The notes under the pieces were generated by a model. The model did not search any database, was not told the origin of the DNA, and saw only the letters and a program-made list of their open reading frames with translations. From JAJZMY01 sp964604635 (GTDB lineage Archaea; Micrarchaeota; Micrarchaeia; Micrarchaeales; Micrarchaeaceae), in the NCBI GenBank assembly GCA_964604635.1, contig CAZRZO010000009.1:1-33107 (forward strand): a stretch of 33,107 bases of DNA, read 5' to 3'. Numbering within the stretch: the stretch's first letter is position 1; the number at the start of each line of letters is the position of its first letter. Shown in pieces: positions 23,366 through 30,828 of the stretch. The translations under genes and the position numbers were made by a program.

Positions 23366-23952
23366 TATTTCACTTTTGATTCTTCATTTATTATATTTGC
23401 ACTATTTAATTCTTTTTCATTATTATTTGTTTTTTCACTACTTTCATATTTTTTGCTTTGATTATCATTTTTATTTATATCTATTTTTTTGTAATAAGTA
23501 ATATTTTGTTCTTCATTTATATTTACAATATATCCTGGTTTGTTTACTTTTCTATCATTTATACTAATAAAACCATGAACAATTAATTGCCTTGATTGTT
23601 TTATTGACTTTGCAAGACCTTTTCTAAATACAACTGTTTCTAATCTTCTTTCAAGGAAATGTTTTTCATTTAAATCTAGTAAATCTCCAAGCATTGCATC
23701 TTGTTTTACTACTCCTAATTTTGTTAGTTTATTAATTATGTTCTTTTCTGTTTCATCTTGTCCTGATTTACCTGATAATAATATTCTTATGTTTCTTCTT
23801 ATGTTACTTATTTTTGTTTGAGCTTGCCAAAGTTCTTTCATATTTTTTAATCCAAATTCCTTTACTATTGATTTATCTTGTTTTATTCTATCAATATTAA
23901 ATAAATTTTTTGGTGTTTCGTATTTTTTTCTATTTCGTTTTATTGATCCTAT
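23365..23952 (-). CDS. rps4: small ribosomal subunit protein uS4, apparent ATA start
   Basis: A 195-residue uS4 that binds early in 30S assembly. The first in-frame ATG (23841) would give only 158 residues and cut off the conserved N-terminus. Read upstream, the frame stays open and encodes (M)GSIKRNRKKYETPKNLF followed by KEFGLKNMKELWQAQTK, matching archaeal MGDPKRQRKKYETP residue for residue. The codon aligned with Met1 is ATA (23952-23950). GGTGAT lies five bases before it, overlapping the uS13 stop, with the same spacing as at gatC. There is no ATG, GTG or TTG between that point and 23841. The S4 RNA-binding domain (LAKSIKQSRQLIVHGFISIN) follows, and the last 40 residues are a Lys/Asn/Ser-rich tail. 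Confidence 0.93.
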   Translation of the reverse strand: MGSIKRNRKKYETPKNLFNIDRIKQDKSIVKEFGLKNMKELWQAQTKISNIRRNIRILLSGKSGQDETEKNIINKLTKLGVVKQDAMLGDLLDLNEKHFLERRLETVVFRKGLAKSIKQSRQLIVHGFISINDRKVNKPGYIVNINEEQNITYYKKIDINKNDNQSKKYESSEKTNNNEKELNSANIINEESKVK

Positions 23953-23960
23953 TTAATCAC

Positions 23961-24473
23961 CTATTTTTTAGTTTGTTTTGCTGCTGATGATCTAACTGCT
24001 TTTTTAACAACACCAATACTTGTTCCTGTTCTTCCTGTTGAACGTGTTGATTGTCCTCTTACTTTTAATCCAAACTGATGTCTAAATCCTTTCCATGTTT
24101 TTAATGTAATTTGTCTATTAATATCTTGTCTTACTGCAAACATTAAATCATTACCAATTATATGCATATCAGTACCATTTTCATTGCTTTTCCTTCTATT
24201 CAATAAAAATTTAGGGACATTATGTTCAGATGGTGTTTTTAAAATTTTTTCAATATCTTTAATCTGTTCTTCACTAAGTGAACTCATTGTAGATGTTTTA
24301 CTTATTTTTAATTTCTTTTCAATAATATGAGTTAAAATTTTTGCCATATTTGATCCAATTCCTCTAATATTTTCTAAACTTCTTTCCATATTTAATTCTC
24401 CATTAATGTCTTTTCCAGCAATTCTTATTATTGATGAAATATTATCTCTTTTTCGTGTGTTTTTATCTGCCAT
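23961..24473 (-). CDS. rps13: small ribosomal subunit protein uS13
   Basis: A 170-residue uS13 of the 30S head, contacting the large subunit and P-site tRNA. IIRIAGKDINGELNMERSLENI at the start, GIGSNMAKILTHII (helix-two-turn-helix), VPKFLLNRRKS and RHQFGLKVRGQSTRSTGRTG are diagnostic. It leads the archaeal order uS13-uS4-uS11. The ATG follows CGTGGAT by two bases, and a TATA-like stretch lies upstream in the 285-base spacer to hjc, which otherwise seems empty. Its stop codon overlaps the uS4 ribosome-binding site. Confidence 0.96.
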   Translation of the reverse strand: MADKNTRKRDNISSIIRIAGKDINGELNMERSLENIRGIGSNMAKILTHIIEKKLKISKTSTMSSLSEEQIKDIEKILKTPSEHNVPKFLLNRRKSNENGTDMHIIGNDLMFAVRQDINRQITLKTWKGFRHQFGLKVRGQSTRSTGRTGTSIGVVKKAVRSSAAKQTKK

Positions 24474-24758
24474 ATATCCACGTAATTATGTTTTTATATT
24501 AAATATTGAAAAATAATACTATATTTTAAATTAAATATCAATTAAAAAAATTTAAATAAAGAATAAAATAATTATACTATAAACATATAAAAAGTTTATT
24601 GAATAACAAAAATATATATTAAATGTTTAAACTATTAAAATTAAAATACTTTGCTATATATTATTACTTAAAATCTATCCTAATTTTATACTAAAGGATC
24701 TATTTCTTTTTAAGTTTATTAAATTTATATATTTATGCTATATATTGAATATTTACTT

Positions 24759-25145
24759 TTAAATTAATGCATCTATTTTTCTATTTATTTTAAATACTTG
24801 TTTTTTAGTTAATGTGTAATTTTTTCCTTTTTTTGATAATTCATTTAATTTTATAAAATACCAACCAATATTACTTATTTTCCACGCAATGAATGTTTGC
24901 ATTTCTGTATTTTTTTCCCATGTTTTTAATGATTCTATTCGTGAAGGTTCTATTAATAAATTCGATGACCATGCTTTGCATTCAAATGCGTATTTTTTAT
25001 TTTTTTTAATTACAATAATATCAGGACTTAATGAATTTATTCCACTTCCAGCAGCACGCATTACTGAATATGCAATATCATGAAATTTCATCAACAATTC
25101 TCTTTCACTTCGCGCTCCTTTTGAATACCTTTGCAATATTTTCAC
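24759..25145 (-). CDS. hjc: Holliday junction resolvase Hjc
   Basis: A 128-residue nuclease of the archaeal Hjc family. RYSKGARSERELLMKFHDI near the start carries the conserved Arg and catalytic Glu. AAGSGINSLSPDIIVIKKNK supplies the PD of the PD-(D/E)xK site, and YAFECKAW is the ExK part. It resolves four-way junctions made during RadA-driven recombination. The start is ambiguous: GTG at 25145 gives the longest form, while TTG at 25136, five bases after GTGA, gives (M)QRYSKGAR, closer to the usual MRYRKGA. No ATG is available. Confidence 0.93.
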   Translation of the reverse strand: MKILQRYSKGARSERELLMKFHDIAYSVMRAAGSGINSLSPDIIVIKKNKKYAFECKAWSSNLLIEPSRIESLKTWEKNTEMQTFIAWKISNIGWYFIKLNELSKKGKNYTLTKKQVFKINRKIDALI

Positions 25146-25235
25146 TTTATTATTAATATTATTTATTAAATAATTGTATTATTTATATTTTATAATAAAA
25201 ATATTAAATATAAAAATATAAATTAATTGATAATT

Positions 25236-26138
25236 ATGCAAAAAGTTTGGTTTGATAACAAATTTTTAGATATTGAAAAAGCAAAAGTTGGAATATTAAC
25301 TCATTCTTTGCAGTATGGTAGTGGAATTTTTGAGGGTATTAGATCCTATAAACTAAATAATTCAAAAATAGGCATTTTTAGATTAGAAGATCATATAAAA
25401 AGATTATTTAGAAGTACTAAAATTTATTCGATGGATATAATTTACTCTGATTTTCAGTTAATTAATGCAGTGAAAAAACTATTAAAAATTAATAAATTAA
25501 ATTCTTCTTATATAAGACCTTTTGTATTCTATAATGATCAAAAAATAGGCTTAGATACTCTAAATAAAAAAATAAGTGTATTTATAGCAGCAGTTAAATT
25601 TGGTGATTATTTTCCTAATAAAAATAAAGGAATAAAGTGTAAAATTTCTTCTTGGCACAGAATAAATTCATCAATACTACCAGTTGAAGCAAAAGCAAGT
25701 GGAAATTATCTAAATTCTATTATAGCAAGTAATGAAGCAAAAAATGCTGGATTTGATGAAGCAATATTATTATCAGATAATGGCTATGTTGCTGAAGGCC
25801 CTGGCGAAAATATTTTTCTTGTTAAAGATAATGTATTAATAACTCCTGACAATTCTTCAGATATTTTATTAGGAATTACAAGAGATTCAATAATAAAAAT
25901 AGCAAAAAGTCTTAAAATAGAAGTAATAGAGAGGCGAATACATAAAGAAGAACTTTATACGAGTGATGAATTATTTTTTACTGGAACAGCAGCAGAAATA
26001 ACACCAATATTAAATGTTGATGGTATTGAAATACAAAAACAAATTGGATCAACAACAAAATTATTAATTAATACATTTAATTCTATTATTCATGGATCTA
26101 ATCAGAAATTTAGAGATTGGTTAACAATTATTAATTGA
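25236..26138 (+). CDS. ilvE: branched-chain amino-acid aminotransferase
   Basis: A 300-residue fold-type IV PLP enzyme that interconverts Leu, Ile or Val with their 2-oxo acids. HSLQYGSGIFEGIRSY, the PLP-Lys at 153 in EAKASGNYLNS, AEGPGENIF and LGITRDSIIKIA are characteristic. The later FFTGTAAEITPI confirms the BCAT rather than D-amino acid type. ATG 25236 (MQKVWFDNKF) is preferred over an in-frame TTG at 25227. No other branched-chain pathway gene is visible, so it may work in salvage or catabolism. Cgi121 follows after 13 bases. Confidence 0.94.
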   Translation: MQKVWFDNKFLDIEKAKVGILTHSLQYGSGIFEGIRSYKLNNSKIGIFRLEDHIKRLFRSTKIYSMDIIYSDFQLINAVKKLLKINKLNSSYIRPFVFYNDQKIGLDTLNKKISVFIAAVKFGDYFPNKNKGIKCKISSWHRINSSILPVEAKASGNYLNSIIASNEAKNAGFDEAILLSDNGYVAEGPGENIFLVKDNVLITPDNSSDILLGITRDSIIKIAKSLKIEVIERRIHKEELYTSDELFFTGTAAEITPILNVDGIEIQKQIGSTTKLLINTFNSIIHGSNQKFRDWLTIIN

Positions 26139-26151
26139 GTTTATTGGTAAA

Positions 26152-26700
26152 ATGTCTTCTTTACAACTTAATTTTATTGATCTTAAATCAAAATTATTAA
26201 AAAATATAATTATAAAACAAGTAGCATCAGATATTGAAATTAATGATTTATTAAAAATAATAAAAAAAATGAATACATCTAATAATTTTATTCAATTATT
26301 TGATGCAAATGCAATAATTAACAAAAAACATCTTATCTTAGCTTATTTAAATGCTTTAAATACTTTCAAAGAAAGTCAAAATACATCACAAAGCTTAGCA
26401 ATTGAAATGCTTTTATTTACTAGTATGAGTAGACAAATAAATACTGCTATTTCATTAGTTGGGATAAAAAGCAAATTTAATTTTATATTATTTTCAAATA
26501 ATCTAAAAAAATACGAAAAATTTAAGCATTATATAAAGAAAGAAAAAGATTTTTTGCCTTCTTTATTTTATATGAAAAAATGTATTAAACAATATAATTT
26601 AAATATTAATGAACAAAGAAAATTATCAAATCAAGAACTGCAACAACAAATTAATATTGAATTATTTCAGAGAATTACAATATCTAAATTTAAAAAATAG
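26152..26700 (+). CDS. KEOPS complex subunit Cgi121
   Basis: A 182-residue protein. The central block IQLFDANAIINKKHLILAYL, then LNTFKESQNTSQSLAIEMLLF and TSMSRQINTAISLVGI, matches the Cgi121 core, in which the protein recruits tRNA and binds Bud32. KEOPS makes the threonylcarbamoyl step of t6A at tRNA position 37. The C-terminal 50 residues are Lys/Gln-rich and not family-specific. Kae1, Bud32 and Pcc1 are not in the window. It lies 13 bases after ilvE, preceded by TTGGTAAA, a weak ribosome-binding site. Confidence 0.88.
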   Translation: MSSLQLNFIDLKSKLLKNIIIKQVASDIEINDLLKIIKKMNTSNNFIQLFDANAIINKKHLILAYLNALNTFKESQNTSQSLAIEMLLFTSMSRQINTAISLVGIKSKFNFILFSNNLKKYEKFKHYIKKEKDFLPSLFYMKKCIKQYNLNINEQRKLSNQELQQQINIELFQRITISKFKK

Positions 26701-26753
26701 TATAATTTATTAATAATTAATTTAAACTTTTTATAAATAAAATATATATTGAA

Positions 26754-27161
26754 TTATATAATATCTTCTCTTAATAATGCTTCTAAATATTCCTTTTTTT
26801 CTTGTTTCATTCTTTTTATTTTCCTATCTTCTATTTTTTTATTAATTCTATTTATATTTTTATTTATTTCCTCTTCTTTTTTTTCTTCTTTTTTTATTTC
26901 TTTAAATAATTGATTATTATCATCTAAAAGAATTACACCTTTTTTTTCAATTCTTTCTGTTTTATATTTATTAATCCTAAGAATTATTATTTCATTTAAT
27001 CCTTGTTTCGCATATTTATAAAATTCTCTTGCATTATTTAATTTATTATATTTTTCTAAATTTCTTCCTATTTTTATATTTGTATTAATCATATCCAAAA
27101 TGTTTTTATTTATCCCTTCAACAGATTTGTTATTTATTAATTCTTTATTTTTCTGTAACAT
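26754..27161 (-). CDS. small Lys/Glu-rich helical protein, third of a three-gene cluster
   Basis: A 135-residue protein that I do not recognise. Residues about 18-58 form a helical hairpin (NLEKYNKLNNAREFYKYAKQ) resembling a single TPR or MIT hairpin. GVILLDDNN follows, then a long, strongly charged coiled-coil-like stretch (EIKKEEKKEEEINKNINRI) and a final helix ending LLREDII. No membrane segment or signal. It shares the hairpin-linker-coil layout with the next gene. A GGTTG motif lies five bases before the ATG. Real expression is supported by spacing and ribosome-binding site, not by homology. Confidence 0.7.
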   Translation of the reverse strand: MLQKNKELINNKSVEGINKNILDMINTNIKIGRNLEKYNKLNNAREFYKYAKQGLNEIIILRINKYKTERIEKKGVILLDDNNQLFKEIKKEEKKEEEINKNINRINKKIEDRKIKRMKQEKKEYLEALLREDII

Positions 27162-27229
27162 ATTTTCAACCCCATATTTTTTATATTATTAAATACTGTA
27201 AAATATTTTTGAATAAATTTTAATTGTTT

Positions 27230-27679
27230 TTACTTTAACATTGATTTTATATCCTTTTCATTTAATCTATTTTCTTTAAAATATTCTTCAATTTTTTCTA
27301 TTTTTCTTTCTTCTTTTTTTATTTTGTCCCTTAATTCTATTTCTTTACTTATTTCATCAAATATTTTTTTATCTTTTGTATTTGCAATATCTGGAGATAT
27401 AATAAAAACATTATATTTTTTATGTTTAAATTCTTCAATACCTTTATTATTGTTTATTTTATTCATTCGTTTTTCTTCAATTTCTGTTAATAATTTATTA
27501 GCAATTTTATAAGTTATAATTGCATTAAAAAAATATTTTATTTCATGTAATTTTTTTGCATGTTCTAAATATTTATCAATATTATTAATTTTTTCTTTGA
27601 TATTTTTCAAATAATATTTTTTTGAATTATTGATATTTTTATATTTTTCAAATAATTTAGGATTTAAAATATATTCCAT
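27230..27679 (-). CDS. small Lys/Glu-rich helical protein, second of a three-gene cluster
   Basis: A 149-residue protein of unknown function. Residues about 28-70 form a helical hairpin (YLEHAKKLHEIKYFFNAIIT, then YKIANKLLTEIEEKR) with the alternating Ala/Tyr/Leu pattern of TPR or MIT domains. A short segment with VFIISPDI follows, then a charged helix (ELRDKIKKEERKIEKIEEYF) and the end NEKDIKSMLK. AAGGTG five bases before the ATG is one of the best ribosome-binding sites in the window. It is separated by only nine bases from the gene at 27689-28018, so the two form an operon. Confidence 0.72.
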   Translation of the reverse strand: MEYILNPKLFEKYKNINNSKKYYLKNIKEKINNIDKYLEHAKKLHEIKYFFNAIITYKIANKLLTEIEEKRMNKINNNKGIEEFKHKKYNVFIISPDIANTKDKKIFDEISKEIELRDKIKKEERKIEKIEEYFKENRLNEKDIKSMLK

Positions 27680-27688
27680 TTTAACACC

Positions 27689-28018
27689 TTAATTAATATT
27701 ATTAATATCTTGTTCACTATTTGGACTACTCATCATTAATTCCAAATCAATATTAAATTTTCTTTTTTCTATATTATCTATTAATTTCTCATTGTTTTGA
27801 TTTGAAGGTAATGTTTTTGCTATTTCAGAAGCAATAGAATATAAATATTTAGCTTCTACATAATGTCCATATTCTTCTAATATTATTCCTTTTTTCAAAT
27901 ATACTTCAAATCTATTTTTTTCAATATTTTTGCTAATAGCTTTTTCATTATTTTTAGTTCTTAATAATATTTTTAGATTGTTATTATTCTTTCTAATATT
28001 TATTTTTTCATTATTCAT
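27689..28018 (-). CDS. small helical protein, first of a three-gene cluster
   Basis: A 109-residue protein of unknown function. It has a basic, Asn-rich N-terminus (1-35), then a hairpin (FEVYLKKGIILEEYGHYVEA, then KYLYSIASEIAKTL) that fits one TPR/MIT-type repeat, and an acidic, Asn/Ser-rich tail. The start is ATG 28018, six bases after AGGTG; a GTG at 28027 is part of that ribosome-binding site. A TATA box at 28061-28069 points to transcription from near 28040. It is shorter than its two neighbours and lacks their C-terminal coil. Confidence 0.72.
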   Translation of the reverse strand: MNNEKINIRKNNNNLKILLRTKNNEKAISKNIEKNRFEVYLKKGIILEEYGHYVEAKYLYSIASEIAKTLPSNQNNEKLIDNIEKRKFNIDLELMMSSPNSEQDINNIN

Positions 28019-28060
28019 ACTGATCACCTAACCCTATTTAAATTATATAGAAAGCATATC

Positions 28061-28069
28061 ATATAAAAA
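28061..28069 (-). promoter_or_regulatory. TATA box for the three-gene helical cluster
   Basis: TTTTTATAT on the minus strand is placed about 26 bases before an expected start near 28040. That leaves a leader of about 20 bases containing AGGTG before the ATG at 28018. Confidence 0.45.
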
Positions 28070-28253
28070 CTTTTTGTATAACTACAATATATAAAATAGT
28101 TTCAATACTCTAAGGATAGGAAATAAAGCATGTTAGAAGTAAATTTATTAAAAAATAAAAAATGATTAATATTGTTTATTTTTAATTAATCTAAAATTCT
28201 AATTATTTATAAATTATATACACAAATAAAATATTAGATCTTTAAATTTAATA

Positions 28254-28270
28254 TTTAGAGATACTCTAAA
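28254..28270. repeat. perfect palindrome TTTAGAG-ATA-CTCTAAA
   Basis: Seven-base arms around a three-base centre in the spacer between the helical cluster and cysN. The right arm string ATACTCTAA recurs at 28107-28115 in the same spacer and near 1099. It could be an operator or a small terminator hairpin after cysN. The rest of the 28028-28325 spacer holds no gene. Confidence 0.45.
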
Positions 28271-28325
28271 ATATAAATTATTTATATAAATGAAAATCAA
28301 AAAATAATATAATATTAAATTTACA

Positions 28326-29555
28326 TTAATAAACAGTTCCAATACCAATAAATTTTTCATTACTAAAAATTAGAAATCTTCCAAATATTTCAAATTCATC
28401 AAATTTTTCAATAGGGTATTTTGAATTTAAAGTTATTTCAGTATTAATACTATAATTTGATTTTAATTTATATTTAAATTTTGCTGTTTTTCCAGATATT
28501 GGTGAAATAGCATCTAAAATATTTATTTTATTGATTCTAAATTCATTATTATTAAAAATAATGTTTATTTTTTTTAAATCTTTTAGATCAATATTATTTA
28601 TTAAAAATATTTTAGCTTTAAATTTATTTAAATAACTTGGACTTGAATTCAAGTCATATAATATGTTTCCTCTATTAATATTTAAATTTTTATCAAAAAA
28701 AGAAATTGAAACATTTTTTATGTCTAATTTGTTTTGTGATTTATTTAAATATGAGACTGATTTTATTTTTACTTTAATATCTTTTGGAAATACTTTTACT
28801 ATTTTGTTTTTTGCTAATTTTCCAGAATAAATAATACCAAAAAATAATTTATTGTTTTTATCTGGTATATCTTGTATTAAAACTCTAATTCTATTGTCTT
28901 TTATTGTTTTATTTTTTTCATTATTCAATTCATCCATTTCTTCTAATAATGATTTTCCTTTATACCATTTTATTTTTTTTGATTTATTAATTAAATTTTC
29001 ATTATTATATGCTGAAATAGGAATAAACACTATATTAATTTTAATATTCATTTCATTTAAAAAATCAATTATTTGTTTTTTTAATTCATCAAATTTTTCT
29101 TTGTTATAATTTGATTCATCAAGTTTATTTATTGCAATTATTATTGTTTTTAAATTAAACATTGATGCTAAAAATAAATGTCTTTTTGTTTCTGGTTTAA
29201 ATCCCTCTTCTTTTTTAGCAGAAACAACTAATACACCCATTTCACTATTAGATGTACCTGTCATCATATTTTTTATTAATTCTAAATGTCCTGGAACATC
29301 AATTAATTCAAATAATTTATTTTTATATGTTATATTAGCTCTTGTTGTATCTATTGTCATACCAAGATTTCTTTCTTCAGAAAAAGCATCTAAAATATAA
29401 GCAGGTTCAAATCTTTTTTTATTTTTTTTAGATATATCCTTTACTTCGTCAATTCTATCTTTTGAAACAGATTTAGAAGCAATAAGAAGATTTGCTATTA
29501 ATGTTGATTTACCATGATCTTTTTCTCCAAGCATTACTATTTTATATTTTTTCAT
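28326..29555 (-). CDS. cysN: CysN-type GTPase, sulfate adenylyltransferase large subunit
   Basis: A 409-residue EF-1alpha-like GTPase. G1 is GEKDHGKS at 10-17, the switch region LGMTIDTTRA follows near 64, G3 is DVPGH at 86-90 and G4 is NKLD at 143-146. Two beta-barrel domains follow. It is shorter than bacterial CysN (about 470). EF-1alpha itself would show different switch and C-terminal motifs. In known systems CysN hydrolyses GTP to drive CysD-catalysed formation of APS from sulfate and ATP. The CysD-like gene lies 51 bases upstream on the same strand, which supports this role. ATG 29555 is preferred to TTG 29564. Confidence 0.85.
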   Translation of the reverse strand: MKKYKIVMLGEKDHGKSTLIANLLIASKSVSKDRIDEVKDISKKNKKRFEPAYILDAFSEERNLGMTIDTTRANITYKNKLFELIDVPGHLELIKNMMTGTSNSEMGVLVVSAKKEEGFKPETKRHLFLASMFNLKTIIIAINKLDESNYNKEKFDELKKQIIDFLNEMNIKINIVFIPISAYNNENLINKSKKIKWYKGKSLLEEMDELNNEKNKTIKDNRIRVLIQDIPDKNNKLFFGIIYSGKLAKNKIVKVFPKDIKVKIKSVSYLNKSQNKLDIKNVSISFFDKNLNINRGNILYDLNSSPSYLNKFKAKIFLINNIDLKDLKKINIIFNNNEFRINKINILDAISPISGKTAKFKYKLKSNYSINTEITLNSKYPIEKFDEFEIFGRFLIFSNEKFIGIGTVY

Positions 29556-29606
29556 TAAAATCAAAATTGTTCTTACTAATTTTATTTACTATATTTTATG
29601 AAATAT

Positions 29607-30395
29607 TTACATATATCCTAATGCTCTAAGTTTTTCCATAATATATTCTTTTTCTTTATCTTGCTGTCTTCCACTTCTCTCTTCAACTTTAGTTGTTTTT
29701 AATTCTTTTATTATGTCATTAATATTTTTTGCATTTGACTTTATTGGTGAAGTGCAATGAGTACATCCAAGACTTCTAAACCTATAATTATTTCTTGAAA
29801 AATATAATGGATTTAATGGTATATTATGTTTCTTAGTATAATTCCAAATATCTATTTCATTCCAATCAAGAATTGGGTGAATTCTTATATGATTTCCTTT
29901 ATTTATTTTAGTAACATAATTATTCCATATTTCAACATTTTGATTTTTGTAATCCCACTTAAAGTTTTTATCTCTTAAACTCATGTATCTTTCTTTTGCT
30001 CTAATTCCATGTTCATCTCTTCTTATTGAAACAATAATTCCTTTAAATTTATTAACTTCTAGAACTTTTTTAAGTGCAACTGTTTTGTTTGCTCCACAAC
30101 AACTGAATCCAGAGATTTCTTTTTTTATTTCACTTTTAACAACAATTAAATTTAATTTCCATTTTTTTGCTAAGTATTCTCTAAATTTATATGTTTCTGG
30201 AAAATCAATCCCATTATCAATATGAATAACAGGAAAAGGTACTTTGTTAGAAAATGCTTTTCTAATTAAATACAAAACAGCAGTACTATCTTTTCCCATT
30301 GACCACAATACCCCTATATTTTTTAATTTAGCATTTGCTTCTCTTAATATATAAATTGCTTTTTCTTCTAGTTCATTAATATTTTGTTGAATCAT
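29607..30395 (-). CDS. cysD: CysD-type sulfate adenylyltransferase subunit with four conserved cysteines
   Basis: A 262-residue PP-loop ATPase. The nucleotide loop is SMGKDS at 32-37, HIDNGIDFPETYKFR follows, and RRDEHGIRAKERYMSLRDKN and WNNYVTKINKGNHIRIHPIL match CysD closely, as does the end TTKVEERSGRQQDKE. Unlike E. coli CysD, it has Cys99-Cys100 (SCCGANKT) and Cys211-x-x-Cys214 (LGCTHCTSPIKSNA), the CC/CxxC pattern that holds a [4Fe-4S] cluster in APS reductases. An iron-sulfur CysD, or an enzyme between the two activities, is possible. It presumably pairs with the CysN gene. The ATG follows AGGTAA, and the gap to the upstream gene is four bases. Confidence 0.85.
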   Translation of the reverse strand: MIQQNINELEEKAIYILREANAKLKNIGVLWSMGKDSTAVLYLIRKAFSNKVPFPVIHIDNGIDFPETYKFREYLAKKWKLNLIVVKSEIKKEISGFSCCGANKTVALKKVLEVNKFKGIIVSIRRDEHGIRAKERYMSLRDKNFKWDYKNQNVEIWNNYVTKINKGNHIRIHPILDWNEIDIWNYTKKHNIPLNPLYFSRNNYRFRSLGCTHCTSPIKSNAKNINDIIKELKTTKVEERSGRQQDKEKEYIMEKLRALGYM

Positions 30396-30399
30396 AAAA

Positions 30400-30699
30400 T
30401 TACCTAGTATTCAAAGATAAATCTTTTAAAAATATTATTGCTCCTTCTATTTTCTTTTTATTGATAATTATTATTGGAACTCTAAACATTACTTTAAAAT
30501 AAGAATCATATAATACTGCATATGATTTTGTTAAATTGTTTTTTCCTTTTAATTCATTTGGATAAAATATTTTATAATATTTAATTTTTTTCTTTTTAAT
30601 TATATTCTGTAATTTATTCCAATTTTCAATACATGGATTTTTATTAAGTTCTTCAATTTCTATATCTGTTTTATTAATATTTTTTGTATTTATTTTCAT
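30400..30699 (-). CDS. small unknown protein leading the cysD-cysN operon
   Basis: A 99-residue soluble basic protein that I do not recognise. The first half is helical and polar (EELNKNPCIENWNKLQNIIK). The second half suggests beta strands (KKIKYYKIFYPNELKG, SYFKVMFRVPIIIINKK), ending in EGAIIFLKDLSLNTR. One Cys is present. Its stop lies four bases before the cysD ATG and carries that gene's ribosome-binding site, so it almost surely belongs to the same transcript. A role in sulfur assimilation is inferred from context alone. Confidence 0.7.
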   Translation of the reverse strand: MKINTKNINKTDIEIEELNKNPCIENWNKLQNIIKKKKIKYYKIFYPNELKGKNNLTKSYAVLYDSYFKVMFRVPIIIINKKKIEGAIIFLKDLSLNTR

Positions 30700-30828
30700 A
30701 TTACCAGCATTAATTCTTAAATTAATTATAAATAATTGATTATAAATATTTATATTATTGATGTAGAATAATTAAATTTATAATTAATATATGCTTTAGA
30801 AAAATAATATAAATTTGTTTTTTATTTA

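Noticed and set aside
23365..23841. uS4 starting at the ATG at 23841
   Set aside because: It would remove 37 conserved N-terminal residues, including KRNRKKYETP, that are encoded in the same open frame upstream.
11624..23952. Reassignment of AUA to Met throughout
   Set aside because: ATA is used freely at conserved Ile/Val positions, for example in EF-2 switch I (MTIKSA), so only initiation seems affected.
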